Source of the DNA: Azorinus chamasolen
Taxonomy: Eukaryota > Mollusca > Bivalvia > Cardiida > Solecurtidae
NCBI GenBank assembly: GCA_963576725.1
Contig: OY755252.1
Location: forward strand, 48,362,840 to 48,426,839
DNA: 64,000 nt
Direction of reading: 5' to 3'
Shown here piece after piece: positions 42,229 through 54,399 of the stretch (positions are counted from its first letter, which is position 1; each line of letters starts with the position of its first letter). The notes beneath the pieces are model-generated. The model was not told the DNA's origin. It saw only the letters and a list, made by a program, of their open reading frames with translations, and made no database searches. The translations under genes were made by a program, and so were the position numbers.

Positions 42229-42530
42229 AGTTTCCTCTAACCTTTGGAATAAAGCTTTGAAACTTGGAACACTTGTTCACCACCACAAACTTCATCTGTA
42301 GACAAGAGTACATAACTCTGTCAAGCATTTTGACAGAATTATGGCCCTTTTTAACTTAAAATTTTTGGTTAAGGTTTTTGTTAGTCCACTTTTTGCCTCT
42401 AACCTTTGGAATAAAGCTATGAAACTTGGAACACTTATTCACCACCACAATCTCCAGCTATAGACAAGAGTACATAACTCTGTCAAGCATTTTGACAGAA
42501 TTATGACCCTTTTTAACTTATAACTTTTGT

Positions 42531-42990
42531 TTCTTAGAACTCTGCTGAATAGATTATAGTACTTGCTTGATACTCAAAACATTGTGGAATGGTACTGCCC
42601 AAAAGTAAAAAAAAAACACCCACATATTTAAGATCAAAGAACTTTGGATTCAAATGACAGAAAATGACAACTTTTGGCAAACAAAGACTAAAGATGACTA
42701 TAAGTGTGGCAATATACTGGTTAAAACACACATGACAAGAACAGTTACCTTGGTAGTGGGTAATAGTAATACTACTAGGTAGCAGGTGCTACTTTGTAAT
42801 GAAATATTTTATTTCAGGAGATGGTATGTCAACATTTTCTTGGGAAAAATAAACTTAGCTTCTACCATCTACAACAATAGTCTTATTTACTAACAAAACG
42901 AACCTAGTCAAGAACTGGCAGCTGTACAATAAATGGTTTTAATGAACAAAATTTTGTAGTCAGTAGTTGTCGGTACTTTCAGTTTTTGAT
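42531..42990. other. Unassigned intron sequence
   Basis: No gene, exon-like segment or repeat recognised. Confidence 0.4.
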
Positions 42991-42993
42991 TGT

Positions 42994-44634
42994 TAGGTGA
43001 GCTATTGGGATGATCCTGTGTCGTGCTTCGTGCATCATGCGTATGTGCGGGCGTCAACAATTTACTTAAACATCTTCTCCTCTGGATCCACAAAATGTAC
43101 TGCTCTGATATTTGGTATGTAGCATGATTTAATGGTCCTCTACAAAGAGTGTTCAAATTATGACCCCCGGGCCAAAAATGGCCCCGCCCCCGGGGCTTAT
43201 CAGTTTTTCATAGGAAAATCTTTAAAAAAAAATTCTTCTCTGAAACCATAAGGCATAGACTTTGATATTTGGTATGTAGCATGATCTAATGGTCCTCTAC
43301 TAAGATTGTTCAAATTATGACCCCTGGGCCAAAAATGGCCCCACCCCGAGGCATATCAGTTTTTCATAGGAAAATCTTTAAAAATCTTCCTCTCTGAAAC
43401 CATGAGGCATAGACTTTGATATTTGGTATGTAGCATGATCTAATGCGCCAAAAATGGCCCCACCCCGGGGCTTATTATTTTTCATAAGAAAATCTTTAAA
43501 AATCTTCTTCTCTGAAACTATAAGGCATAGAATTTGGTATGTAGCGTGATCTAATGGTCCTCTACTAAGATTGTTCAAATTATGACCCCCAGGTCAAAAA
43601 TGGCCCCGCCCCTAGGTTTATTAGTTTTCATATGAAAATCTTTAAAAATCTTCTCTAAAATTATAAGGTATAGACCTTTGATTATTGGTATGTAGCGTTA
43701 TCTAATGGTCCTCTACCAAGATTAATCAAATTATGACCCCCGGACCAAAAATGGCCCCGCCCTGGGGCTTATCAGTTTTTCATAGGAAAATCTTTAAAAA
43801 TCTTCTCGTCCAAAACAGTAAGGTATAGACCCTTGATATTTGGTATGTAGCATCACCGCCCTGGGACTTATCAGTTTTTCATTTGAAAATCTTTAAGAAT
43901 CTTCTTCTCCAAAACTGTAAGGCAGAGACCTTTAATATTTGGTATGTAGCGTTATCCAATAGTTTTCTACCAAGATTGTTCAAAATATGTCCCCTTGGTT
44001 GAAAATGACCCCGCCCTGGGGCATATCAGTTTTTCATAGGAAAGTCTTAAAAAATCTTCTTCTTAAAAATCTTTAACAGTCTTCTCTGAACTTGTAAGGC
44101 ATAGACCTTTAATATTTGGTATGTTGCATTATATAATAGTCCTCTAATAAGATTGTTCAATTATGACCCCCGGATCAAAAATGGCCCCACCCTGGGGCTT
44201 ATCAGTTTTTCATAGGAAAATCTTTAAAAGATCATCTTCTCCAAATCTGTAAGGTCTAGACCCTTGATATTTGGTATGTAGCATCATCTAATGGTTTTCT
44301 ACCAAGATTTTTTCAAATTATGACCCCAGGCCAAAAATGGCCCTGCCCTAGGGCTTATCGGTTTTTCAAATGAAAATGGTTAAGAATCTCCTTCACCAAA
44401 ACTGTAAGACCTTTAATATTTGGTATGTAGCGTTATCTAATAGTTTTCTACCATGTTTGTTCAAATTTTTATGACCCCTGGGTTGAAAATGGCCCTGCCC
44501 CGGGGCATATCAGTTTTTCATATGAAAGTCTTGAAAATCTTCTCTTAAAACTGTAAGGCCTAGACCAATCTTTCATTGAAATCATAAATCTGTTACGAAC
44601 AGGTGAGCGATTAAGGGCCATCATGGCCCTCTTG
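42994..44634 (+). mobile_element. HINE-like element, AGCTCACC family, head partly lost
   Basis: Starts AGGTGAGCTATTGGGATG. About nine units of 150-180 bp follow, with TTTGATATTTGGTATGTAGC and GACCCCCGGGCCAAAAATGG. It ends CAGGTGAGCGATTA, hairpin GGGCCATCATGGCCC and TCTTG. Confidence 0.75.
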
Positions 44635-45338
44635 TATGTATAAGCAGCGGTCGTAAGGGTGACCATCAATTAAATATTAAATTTGAAAGCTTCCCGATAC
44701 TGAGGTGGCATATTTTGCCATTACTTTCCTTATAAAGTTTTCAGAAAACCAAAGTGTTTCCACACAGCCGATGTGTACTTTACAAAAGAATCCATTTCAA
44801 CAGTTTGCTTGTTGCTGAACATGTTGATTATGTGGACAGTTTTCGGATGTCGTAAAATGGGAAATTCCCATATATAATCAGAGTGTGAAATTTAATTATG
44901 AATTCATTCACATTTTAAAACTCGCCAATATTTTAGAGATATGTAGACCCTATGAAATTCAATTGTCAATCAATGTCTTGAAAATATCCTGTGATCTGAT
45001 ATGGGTGGGGTAACACGAAGAACACTACGAAAAAGTATATGTACTTTGAAATGATGGCATTTTCGGTAGATTTCTTATTGTTAAGGTACATTTAAGTGAT
45101 TTGCATATTTCATTCTCATGATTTTTTATATTTGTAAATATTCGGTTTGGGACGTGAAGAATAACAAATACGATTCGGGCAAGGCTGCATTCAAGTTAAT
45201 CAAATTCTCGAATGTATACTCTAGTTGCTTTGGTAACCGAATAACGATTGCGATGTGATTGGTGAAACTTAGATATATTGCTGATCAGTACCTGTTGTCC
45301 GTTTCGTTTGGGAGACATTCTGTTACGGATTTTGTTAA
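44635..45338. other. Unassigned intron sequence
   Basis: About 700 bp of AT-rich sequence without recognisable repeats or coding signal. It is one of the few unique stretches in the window and so a candidate for conserved intronic control sequence. Confidence 0.4.
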
Positions 45339-45537
45339 TCCTTTCCTCAATTAATACGCCATTCTACGTCTCTTTAATAATTTTTTGAAACCTTTGTGAT
45401 AAATAGAGCATTTGCTCCTTAGGATAGTTTGAAAACTACAAAATTCTAAAAAAAAAATCCTTTTCTCTAGTTCTCCTTTTCAGTAGATTCATTCAAAGAG
45501 GTTGGATCTAAAAAATAGCCTATGAGGGAATGGGTTG
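45339..45537. mobile_element. MITE family C, directly upstream of exon e
   Basis: TTAATCCTTTCCTCAATTAA at the left, TGTGATAAATAGAGCATTTG in the middle and AGCCTATGAGGGAATGGGTT at the right. It ends about 30 bp before the exon e acceptor. Confidence 0.65.
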
Positions 45538-45566
45538 AAATTAGATGTTGTTCCTCACTGTTTTAG

Positions 45567-45745
45567 TGGTAGACCGTTAACCATCAAGTGGCGCCACAGA
45601 GGAGTTGAAGTTGGAACTGACGAGATGGTGTCACTAGGACCTGCTAAAGTGCCGTCTGATACTCAGAACATGACTGGAGAGTATATGTGTGAAGCTGAAC
45701 TTGGTGATGTAAAAAGACGAGGCTATGTGAAATTGTCAATTACAT
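45567..45745 (+). CDS. Ig-superfamily gene, exon e (second half of Ig domain 2)
   Basis: The acceptor is TTCCTCACTGTTTTAG and the donor GTAAGT. It enters in phase 2, completing a serine codon with exon d, and leaves in phase 1. It encodes GRPLTIKWRHRGVEVG (C-strand tryptophan), then NMTGEYMCEAELGDV (F-strand G-x-Y-x-C) and a final beta strand VKLSIT. With exon d this makes one complete C2/I-type Ig domain. NMT is a potential N-glycosylation site. The terminal strand runs straight into exon f. Confidence 0.82.
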
Positions 45746-45847
45746 GTAAGTATAAATGTGCAGTCCACTCTCCATTTGGCGAATACGCTTGACACGAATT
45801 TCTTGTTGTTACAGAGTTTTTGTAAATACCCAACTTGTCTTCCTATT

Positions 45848-46261
45848 TATTAGTCCACTGCCTGCAACACCAAAGGGGACTATAGGTTTGCACTCTTGTC
45901 TGTCCGTCCGTCTGTCTGTCGGTGTGGCACACTTCGTTTTTCTAAACCCTAAAGTGATTTTTGGTAAGTGGCTTTATTATTATGATTTACAGATCAAGGT
46001 AGAATGTCGTTATACTACACTAATTTTTCCCAGAATTACAGTGGTTTGACTTAAAATATTTCCCCCAAATTTCCAAATTTTTGATTTTTTTTCTAAACCG
46101 TAGCAGATATTGAAGTGATATTTGGTATACATGTGGCTTCATTATAGTGAGTTACAGATCATGTTTGAATTTTTTATGATACATTGATTTTTCATGGAAT
46201 TACAACGTTTTTGCTAAACCCTAGCAGATATTGGAGTGATATTTGGTATGTAGCTTTATTA
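45848..46261 (+). mobile_element. HINE-like element fragment, TTAGTCC family
   Basis: The head is TTAGTCCACTGCC / GGGGACTATAGG, followed by a (GTCCGTCT) tract and two or three units with GAAGTGATATTTGGTATACA. The tail is missing; another element head follows at 46262. Confidence 0.6.
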
Positions 46262-46606
46262 TGTTCCCCAAATGGGATTTTGGGGAGCATATAGTCCATT
46301 TGTCTGTTTGTCCGTCTGTCATAATTGTCCGGAGCATACCACAAAAACTGTAATAGATATCAACATGAAACTTCATAATAGATTGATCTCAATGTGGAGA
46401 AATGCAATGAACAAGAACCATCACTCTCTTTTGCTTAATTTAAGAGTAATTGCCATTTGTTATTTTTCAATACTTAAATTTTGTCCGGAGCATAACACAA
46501 AAATTATAATAGGTATCAACATGAAACTTCATAGATAGATAGATCTCGATAAGGAGAAGTGCAGTGCACAAGAATCATCACACTCTTTTGCATAATTTAG
46601 GAGTAA
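46262..46606 (+). mobile_element. HINE-like element fragment, ATGTTCCCC family
   Basis: The head is ATGTTCCCCAAATG / TTTGGGGAGCATAT, followed by a short GTCTGTTTGTCC tract and two units with TTGTCCGGAGCATA and CATGAAACTTCATA. It is broken at 46607 by the next element. Confidence 0.6.
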
Positions 46607-46658
46607 TTATGTCTCCCCCCATATTTATATGGGGGAGACATATTGTTTTCGTGAGAGT

Positions 46659-46689
<31 letters not shown>

Positions 46690-47916
46690 CCGTCCGTCCG
46701 TCTGTCCGTCACACTTTTTGTCCGGATGATAACTTCAATATGCCTGATGCCAGTTGATTGAAACTTCATATATGGAAAGAGCATAATGAGAGGAAGTGTC
46801 ATGCACAAGGTCCATAACTCTGGCTTCACTAATATTGGAGTTATTGCCCTTTGTAAAAAAAAATCACACTTTTTTGTCCGGACGATAACTGCTATATGGC
46901 TCATGCCATTGGATTGAAACTTCATATATGGAAAGATCATGACGAGAGGAAGTGTCATGCACAAGGTCCATAACTCTGGCTTCACTAGTATTGGAGTTAT
47001 TGCCCTTTGTAAAAAATATCATAATTTTTTGTCCGGACAATAACTTCAATATGCCTGATGCCAGTTGATTGAAACTTCATATATGGAAAGAGCATAATGA
47101 GAGGAAGTGTCATGCAGAAGGTACATAACTCTGGCTTTACTAATATAGGAGTTATTGCCCTTTGTAAAAAAATTCACACTTTTTTGTCCGGACGATAACT
47201 TCTATATGGCTCATGCCATTGGATTGAAACTTCATATATGGACAGATCATAACGAGAGAAAGTGTCATGCACAAGGTCCATAACTCTGACTTCACTAATA
47301 TTGGAGTTATTGCCCTTTGTAAAAAAAAAATCACAATTTTTTGTCCGGATGATTACTCCTATGTGACACATGCCATTGGAGTGAAACTTCATACATGGAA
47401 CGATCATGATAAAGGGAAAGTGTCATGCATAAGATCCTTAACTCGAGCTTCAATAAATTTAGAGTTATTGCCCCTTGTACACTTGTTTAATTCTTTCTTG
47501 TCCGGACGATAACTCCTACATGGCTCTTGCCATCGTATTGAAACGTCATACATGGAAAGAGCATGATGAGAGAAAGTGTGATGAACAAGGGCCATAATTC
47601 TAGCTTCAATACTTTTGGAGTTATTGTCCTTTGTTACATTTTTTGAACTCCTGTTCGACTGATGTTATTGGAATGACATTTTATTTTTGGAAAGAGCATG
47701 ATGAAAGTAAATGTCATGCACAAGAGCCATAAATCTGGTATCAGTATTTTTGGAGTAATTAGCTGTTATCATTTTCTTCTTGAAAAATGTAGTGTGGAAA
47801 TCGCATAATGAGGGGAAGTATCATTCATCAAGACCATAACATTTTTAGTGATTTCCCTTTACATATTGTTTTTATTAGAGGGGAGACATCCGTTTTTGTG
47901 ACAAAAACCTCTAGTT
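46607..47916 (+). mobile_element. HINE-like element, CTCTAG family, without MITE T
   Basis: Complete layout from head (TGTCTCCCCCCATA / TATGGGGGAGACATA) through an uninterrupted (GTCTGTCC)n tract and about seven 185-bp units to the tail hairpin and CTCTAGTT. It is the empty-site reference for MITE T in the copy at 2764. Confidence 0.8.
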
Positions 47917-47925
47917 GGCCTTTGT

Positions 47926-49737
47926 TATTATCCCCTGCCAAAGGCAGAGCAATACTGTTTTGGGTTTGTCTGTCCGGCCATCCTTCCGTCCGATGCAATA
48001 TCTCTGTAACGGATTGACAGAATTCAATGAAACTCAACATGAATATTTGTTATCACTGGGGCATCGTTCACGTTTATTACTTTTTAGCTCGACTATTCGA
48101 AGAATAGTGGAGCAATCCTACTCGCCCTGGCGTCCGCGTCACACTTTGGTTAAGGTTTTTGTTAAAGTCCACTTTTTGCCTCTAACCATTGGAATAAAGC
48201 TTTGAAACTTGGAACACTTGTTCACCACCACAAACTTGCTTCATCTGTAGGTAAGAGTAAATAACTCTGTCAAGTATTTTGACAGAATTGAGGCCCTTTT
48301 TAACTTAAAATTTTTGGTTAAGGTTTTTGTTCAAGTCCTCTTTTTGCCTCTTAGATTTGGAATAAAGCATTGAAACTTGGAACACTTGTTCACCATCACA
48401 ATTTTCATCTGTAGTCAAGAGAACATAAATCTGTCAAGCATTTTGACAGAATTATGGCCCTTTTTTACTTAGAACTTTTGGTTAAGGTTTTTGTTAAAGT
48501 CCACTTATTTACATAATCCTTTGAGATAAAGCTTTAAAACTTGGAACACTTGTTCACCATCACAAACGTCATCTGTAGGTAAGAGTACATAACTCTGTCA
48601 AGCATTTTGACAGAATTATGGCCCTTTTTAGCTTAGAACTTTTGGTTAAGGTTTTTGTTAAAATCCACTTATTTACATAACCCTTGGAGATAAAGCTTTA
48701 AATCTTGGAACACTTGTTCACATTCACAAACTTTATCTGTAGGCAAGAGTACATAACTTTTTCAACCATTTTGACAGAATTATGGCTCTTTTTAACTTAA
48801 AACTTTTGGTTAAGGATTTTGTTAAAGTCCACTTATTTACATAACCCTTTGAGATAAAGTTTAAAACTTGGAACACTTGTTCACCACCTCAATCTTCATA
48901 TGTAGGCAAGAGTACATTACTCTGTCAAGCATTTTAACAGAAATTATTGCCCTTTTTTACTTAAGTTTTTCTCTTTCATTGAAGAGTTCAAAGAGATCCT
49001 ACATCCAGAATACTATTAAAGATATTTTACTGAGACTGATTACTTGCTTCTAGTATCATTGGACACTATTTTAGTCCGCTATCAAGCATTTTTACACTAA
49101 CAATTCTGAGAATAGTTGAGCGCGCTGTCCTGTGACAGCTCTTGTTCAGATTTCTTGTGGCATTTTGGAGTTATTGTCCTTTTATACGCAAAAATTACAT
49201 TTTTTTCTGTCCGATGCCATATCTCTAACGGATCGACAGAATTCAATGAAACTTTACATGAATATTTGTTGTCACAGGGGCATCATTCCCATGTATTACT
49301 TTTCCAGATCGCTTCCGACAATTAGGAGTTTTTCCCCCCTTTTATACGCAAAAATGGCATTTTCTCTCCAAACTTCACAGGAATGTTGACCAGCACGAGT
49401 TGTTGTTCACCTGGGTTTTAGGAATTGTCTCCCCCTGATGATTCTTGAGTTATTGCCCCTGATATGATAACTTAAAATTATATAAACTCTGTGCTGCACT
49501 TATTTCTGAAACCAGTAGGGCTAGAGTCATCAAACTTCACAGGAACGTTCGCCAGCACGAGTTGTTGTACATCTGGAATTTTTAATTGTCTCCCCCTGAT
49601 AACTTTGGAGTTACTGCCCCTTATGACTTAAAATAAGAGAAACTTTACTTTGTGCCGTATGTATCTCTGATACCACTAGTACTAGAGTCGCTAAACTTCA
49701 CAGGAATGTTGACCAGCATGTGTTGTTGTGTACCCGG
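47926..49737 (+). mobile_element. HINE-like element, TATCCCCTGCC family, interrupted
   Basis: The head is TATCCCCTGCC / GGCAGAGCAATA, with a GTCTGTCCGGCC tract. Its units contain GGATTGACAGAATTCAATGA and later CTTCACAGGAATGTTGACCA with TTGTCTCCCCCTGAT. It is interrupted at 48085-49146 and again at 49741-51046, and continues to about 51106. Confidence 0.6.
48085..49146 (+). mobile_element. HINE-like element, AGCTCCAC family, nested
   Basis: The head is AGCTCGACTATTCG / AATAGTGGAGCAAT. Five units contain TTAAGGTTTTTGTTAAAGTC and GGAACACTTGTTCACCA. The tail is TAGTTGAGCGC, hairpin GCTGTCCTGTGACAGC and TCTTGTT. It sits in a T-run of the surrounding element. Confidence 0.78.
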
Positions 49738-49740
49738 GTT

Positions 49741-51046
49741 TTTTAGCTCACCTGAGCCAAAGGCTCAGGATGAGCTATTGTGACCGCTATTTGTCCGTCG
49801 TCCGGCGTCCGTCCACATTTTCAAACGACATCTCCTCTGAAACTGCTGACCCGATTTTAACCAAATTTTGTCAGAAGCATCAGTGGCTAGGGGGAACGAA
49901 ACGTTGTTCACATTAAGACCCCCGGGCCAAAAATAGCCCCGCCCAAGGGCTTATCAGTTTTTCATAGGAAAATCTTTAAAAATCTTCTTCTCTGAAACTG
50001 TAAGGCCTAGACCTTTGATATTTGGCATGTAGGATGATCTAATGGTCCTCTACAAAAATTGTACAAATTATGACCCCCGGGCCAAAAATGGCCACGCCCA
50101 AGGGATTATCAGTTTTTCATAGGAAAATCTTTAACATTCTTCTTCTCTGAAACTGTAAGACCTAGATCTTTGATATTTGGCATGTAGCATGATCTAATGG
50201 TCCTCTACAAAGATTGTTCAAGTTATGACCCCAGGGCCAAAAATGGCCCTGCCCAAGGGCTTATCAGTTTTTCATAGGAAAATCTTTAAAAATCTTCTTC
50301 TCTGAAACTGTAAGGCCTAGACCTTTGATATTTGGCATGTAGCATGATCTTATGGTCCTCTACAAAGATTGTTCAAACTATGACCCCGTGCCAAAAATGG
50401 CCCCGCCCAAGGGCTTATCAGTTTTTCGTAGGAAAATCTTTAACATTCTTCTTCTCTGAAACTGTAAGGCCTACACCTTTGATATTTGGCATGTAGCATG
50501 ATCTAATGGTCCTCTACAAAGATTGTTCAAATTATGACCCCCGGGCCAAAAATGGCCCCGCCCAAGGGCTTATCAGTTTTTCATAGGAAAATCTTTAAAA
50601 ATCTTCTTCTGAAACCGTAAGGCCTAGACCTTTGATATTTGGCATGTAGCATGATCTTATGGTCCTCTACAAAGATTGTTCAAATTATGACCCCCGGGCC
50701 AAAAATGGCCACGCCCAAGGGCTTATCAGTTTTTCATAGGAAAATCTTTAACATTCTTCTTCTCTGAAACTGTAAGGCCTACACCTTTGATATTTGGCAT
50801 GTAGCATGATCTAATGGTCCTCTACAAAGATTGTTCAACTTACGACCATGACCTCTGGGCGAAACTTGGACCTGGCTTATCAGTTTTTCATGGGAAAAAT
50901 CTATTATTTTTCTCTGAAGCCATAAGGCTTAGACCTTTAATTAATGGCATACTGCTTTATGGTTCTCTACCAAGGTTGTACAAATGATGGCCCCGCCCCT
51001 GGGGTATCTCAGGTGAGCGCTTCAGGGCCTCATGGCCCTCTTGTTT
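49741..51046 (+). mobile_element. HINE-like element, AGCTCACC family, nested with visible empty site
   Basis: The head is AGCTCACCTGAGCC / GGCTCAGGATGAGCT. Six units with CCAAGGGCTTATCAGTTTTT follow. The tail is CAGGTGAGCGCTTCA, hairpin GGGCCTCATGGCCC and TCTTGTTT. The interrupted host unit can be compared with the intact one near 49570-49600 (TTTTTAATTGTCTCCCC). The element sits in the T-run with no target duplication beyond T. Confidence 0.82.
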
Positions 51047-51409
51047 TTAAATTGTCTCCCCCTGATAATGTTGGAGTAATTGCCCCTGATGACTAAAAAT
51101 TAGACCCAGTGTTTAGGCTAGAATCCTAACTCTATGGGTCATTTTGACCCATTATCACTCAAAACAGTGGGTCATTTTCTAAATCAGTGGGCCAATCTAC
51201 ATATCACTACAGTAACTTAATAAAATAGGCCCTAAAAATCAGTGTGTGCAGCACTGAAGATTGCCAGTCTGCTCAACTGAACTGACAGACAGCTTATGTT
51301 CGCTGTGCGTCTAGTGATCGTACTAACTTGTACGAAAATTGTCTGTTCCAATTGAAAATGCATTAGAATTCTTTGTGTTTATGCACAACTTACAAAACAT
51401 TCTATTTTT

Positions 51410-51598
51410 TCACCATCGTAACTTCGTAAGTAAGCCATGATGCGTACATGTAGGTCGAGAGTCATTTTGGTTGGAACTTTCTGGTATTCTCTCCGGTTGA
51501 CGATGACGGCGCATCTTTTTCTTTTTCTTGGCTGCCGATTTGCCAGTAGGGAAAAAGAACAGAAAAGACTTTTGCTGTTTTTCAGCAGACATTTTCAA
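51410..51598 (-). pseudogene. Short frame resembling a transposase N-terminus
   Basis: 62 codons on the minus strand beginning MKMSAEKQQKSFLFFF, followed by a Lys/Arg-rich stretch. A start of the form Q-x2-L/F-x-FF is seen at the N-terminus of many hAT transposases. However, nothing continues it before the left end of the 5.3-kb element, and no splice donor was found. Treated as a weak remnant; it could be chance. Confidence 0.2.
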
Positions 51599-52015
51599 GT
51601 TACGACGATTCAGAGTAGAAAATCTAGTTTCGATTCACTGCAGCGCACGGAATAACATAATCCGATTCGTTAATCATACAGGTGCTGTATTGTAAAAGAG
51701 AACGCTATAAATCATGCTTCTGGGGTACAGGAAATGATGCGGGCAGTGAATACCGTATATCTTCGGCCATAGTGCGAGTCAGGCCATAAGTCGGGGTGGT
51801 GTTTTGACCCTCATATCCAAGAATTTTACCTTGACCCGTTCATATGTCGAGTCATATTTTTCACGTAGATCCTTCTGTAGTGTTTGAGACAAAAATCACG
51901 TAAAGTTTGCAACTTTTTCCAAAGTTCATTGGTTACACATATATTATTTGTCAGTGAGTGTCCAGAAGCAGTTTATAATCAAAGAAATATCAAAGTTTAT
52001 AAATATTTTGGATTA

Positions 52016-54391
52016 CAGTCAAGATGTACCCATAGTCAAGATGTACCTAGTCAAGATGTACCCACCCTGGTCAAGATGTACCCATTTTTAAGTCAATATG
52101 TACCCAATTAAAAAAATATAACTTTGGATATTATAAAATAGTTTAATGCCTTAGAAAAAGGTTTGTAATGATATTAATTACTTTATTGAGTATGATTGTG
52201 AAATTTGATTTGAAAAAAAAAAGACCAAAATAAGAGCAGAAATTACCTCGAAATGACAATATTTTTTATCCATTATTGGTCATATTTCCATGTTACATTT
52301 TACATTTGAATTAATTAATTGACATTTTAAACCATTATAACCCATGTCAGTTTATTAATTGTACATTATTTTGGAGTTTGAATGATTAACTGATCTCAAA
52401 GTGATTTACTAAATCATTGATTTATGTGGGTATTGAAATGATCTTGATATGGATCTAAATTGCAAACAGAGTAGACCTAAATCAGACAACTCCTGTAATA
52501 CTTTTAATTTATATTTATGTCATCATTTTTCTCAGTTATATGAAGTCGTGATGTGTAAATCATATAATAACATGTCTAATGTACCATGTGTGTGAATTTA
52601 ACCGTTTCCTATAAATGTTTTTGGCAAACAGATTAAACCCAGATCAAATGGCCCCTAGAGGAGCCGTCTGATCAGGGTCTGCTGTTTGCTAATGGAATTT
52701 GATGTGTTTTTTAGTTTCTAAATTGGGTGCATTTTTCCACCTTCCATATTTCATTATAACTTTTTAACCCATGAATATTCAGTCGGTACTGAAAATTGGA
52801 TTAAACATAGAACAGGGAAAGGGGTTAACTCTGCATATTCGTCTGATCAGTGCTATGTGTGGAATTTAAAGTTGTTATCTCACCAAAATAAATACAATCA
52901 TTTTAGTCTTTCAGATATACATTATTTCCATTATAAATAGCTTTCTTAAGATGAAGGTGCTGGCATCTTAATATTCAATTTTGACATTGAATAACAGCTT
53001 TAAATATGAACATAATTATGATTATGTTAACTTATTGGGCTGCTGAAAGCAGCCCACAATTATACGGCTTTGAATTTTGACCATGCGTTTCTGCGTTCCT
53101 GTGTTTCTATAAAAGCCAATCTTTTTTAATAACTATGGGTTACTGTGAGACAAGCTTTTATTTATATACATTCATTTATTTTACTTATTTTGAATCATAC
53201 ATTTTTTTGTTAGCGGGGACAAATATTTTTGTCGAGGTTATTTGCTTCTTTTCTGCCATTGAAAATGCTAGTGTATTGGGTATACATCATTTAAAAGCAC
53301 GCACCACTTGTAGCAGTCAGCGTAGTCGAGGGGTTATAACGGTGGCCTAGGAAATGTGAGGTCGCTGGTTCGATCCTCGGCGGAAGCATAATTTTTTTCT
53401 CTCATTTTTTTTGTTAGCACCCTTAGTTTACGTGCTTTGGTTTAAAAACAATTCTGTACACAAATATTGTAAAAGTATAAGTCCTTTGTTTGAATTTTGT
53501 CTTTGGTAAAGTTATTTAGCTGAGACCTTTTACTCGTGGTTTTGTTGACCGTTTTGAATATTTCACAATTATGCATGAATACCATTGATCTGTATTTACT
53601 TCGTGGTAATGTGTATTATTGGTGTCATACACAGGTATTATGCATCATGACTCCTTAAAACATTCCCTCGTTTCTGCTGTTAATTTATACATTACAGTCA
53701 TGTTTTCCCAATGTATCTGTTAATTTAAACTACTAAACAATATTGCTCCCTCTTTTTCTTCTATCCTGCTTAAAGACGTTACGCAGCCATTTTACGCTTG
53801 CGTAAAACCTTGCTTGTTGTTTATATGGTATTTTTCATGATGAGTTATGTATGAAATAAAATTGATTTTTTTTTTTATTATTTTATAGACGGTCTGTGCC
53901 CCATAACAGTTCTCTTTCACACTCCAATGCTTATGATTGAATCCCATAAGATTTTTCACACCTTTATTTTCACAGTTTGAGTAAAGATTCTTGGTATGTA
54001 CCATACAAAGAATACAGTTTCAGTTATAAATTCATAGGATAAGGATATAAGAATGCAATAAAGGCTAGAATTTAAATAAAAATTGTCATTAATGACTTTG
54101 ATGTGAACTTTAACATGGAAATAAGTCAAATGCAATGAAGGTTAGAATTTCAATAGAAATGGTCATTAAAAATGAAATAAGTCAATTTTTTCAAGTCATA
54201 GTTCAAATCAAAGTCATTAATGTCATTATAAATCTTAATATAATCTATTAAATTGCTTTATAATGTAATAAAATTAGTTTATTTTCATTGGGTACATCTT
54301 GACTTTAGAGTGGGTACATCTTGACTTTAGAGTGGGTACATCTTGACCGAAAAATAGTGGGTACATCTTGGTAGTGGGTACATCTTGACCA
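52016..54391. mobile_element. 2.4-kb foldback element with tandem-repeat termini
   Basis: The left terminus (52018-52108) has five tandem copies of GTCAAGATGTACCCA with spacers of 0-6 bp. The right terminus (54290-54390) has five copies of the complement TGGGTACATCTTGAC. The middle 2.2 kb holds a tRNA-like segment and a GGGCTGCTGAAAGCAGCCC palindrome (53037-53055) but no transposase. Confidence 0.65.
53312..53390 (+). other. tRNA-like segment, possible SINE head or tRNA pseudogene
   Basis: An A-box-like GTAGTCGAGGGGTTATAACG and a B-box-like GGTTCGATCC are about 35 bp apart, with T-rich sequence after GGCGGAAGCATAA. The T stem pairs only if the loop is enlarged, and no clean acceptor stem is seen, so it is not a functional tRNA. 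Confidence 0.4.
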
Positions 54392-54399
54392 GCTCCCAA

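Larger units (their letters stand above)
32899..42530 (+). mobile_element. HINE-like element, AGCTCCAC family, split by three nested insertions
   Basis: The head AGCTCCACTATTC / GAATAGTGGAGCT is at 32901. The body runs to GGTTAAGGTTTT at 32980, resumes as GTTAAAGTCCACTTTTT at 39261-39277, and again as CCTCTAACCTTTGGAATAAA at 42232. The uninterrupted order is visible in the related copy at 48085-49146. DIRS element 2 fills the first gap. An ATGCCCCC-family element, which itself holds an AGCTCACC-family element, fills the second. The 3' tail is not recognisable beyond about 42530. Confidence 0.75.

Noticed and set aside
45756..46049. Extension of exon e into a 97-codon frame
   Set aside because: A consensus donor at 45746 ends the exon, and the frame continues into an element head and microsatellite.
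53312..53390. Functional tRNA gene
   Set aside because: The boxes are suggestive, but the T stem does not pair with a 7-base loop and no acceptor stem is seen.
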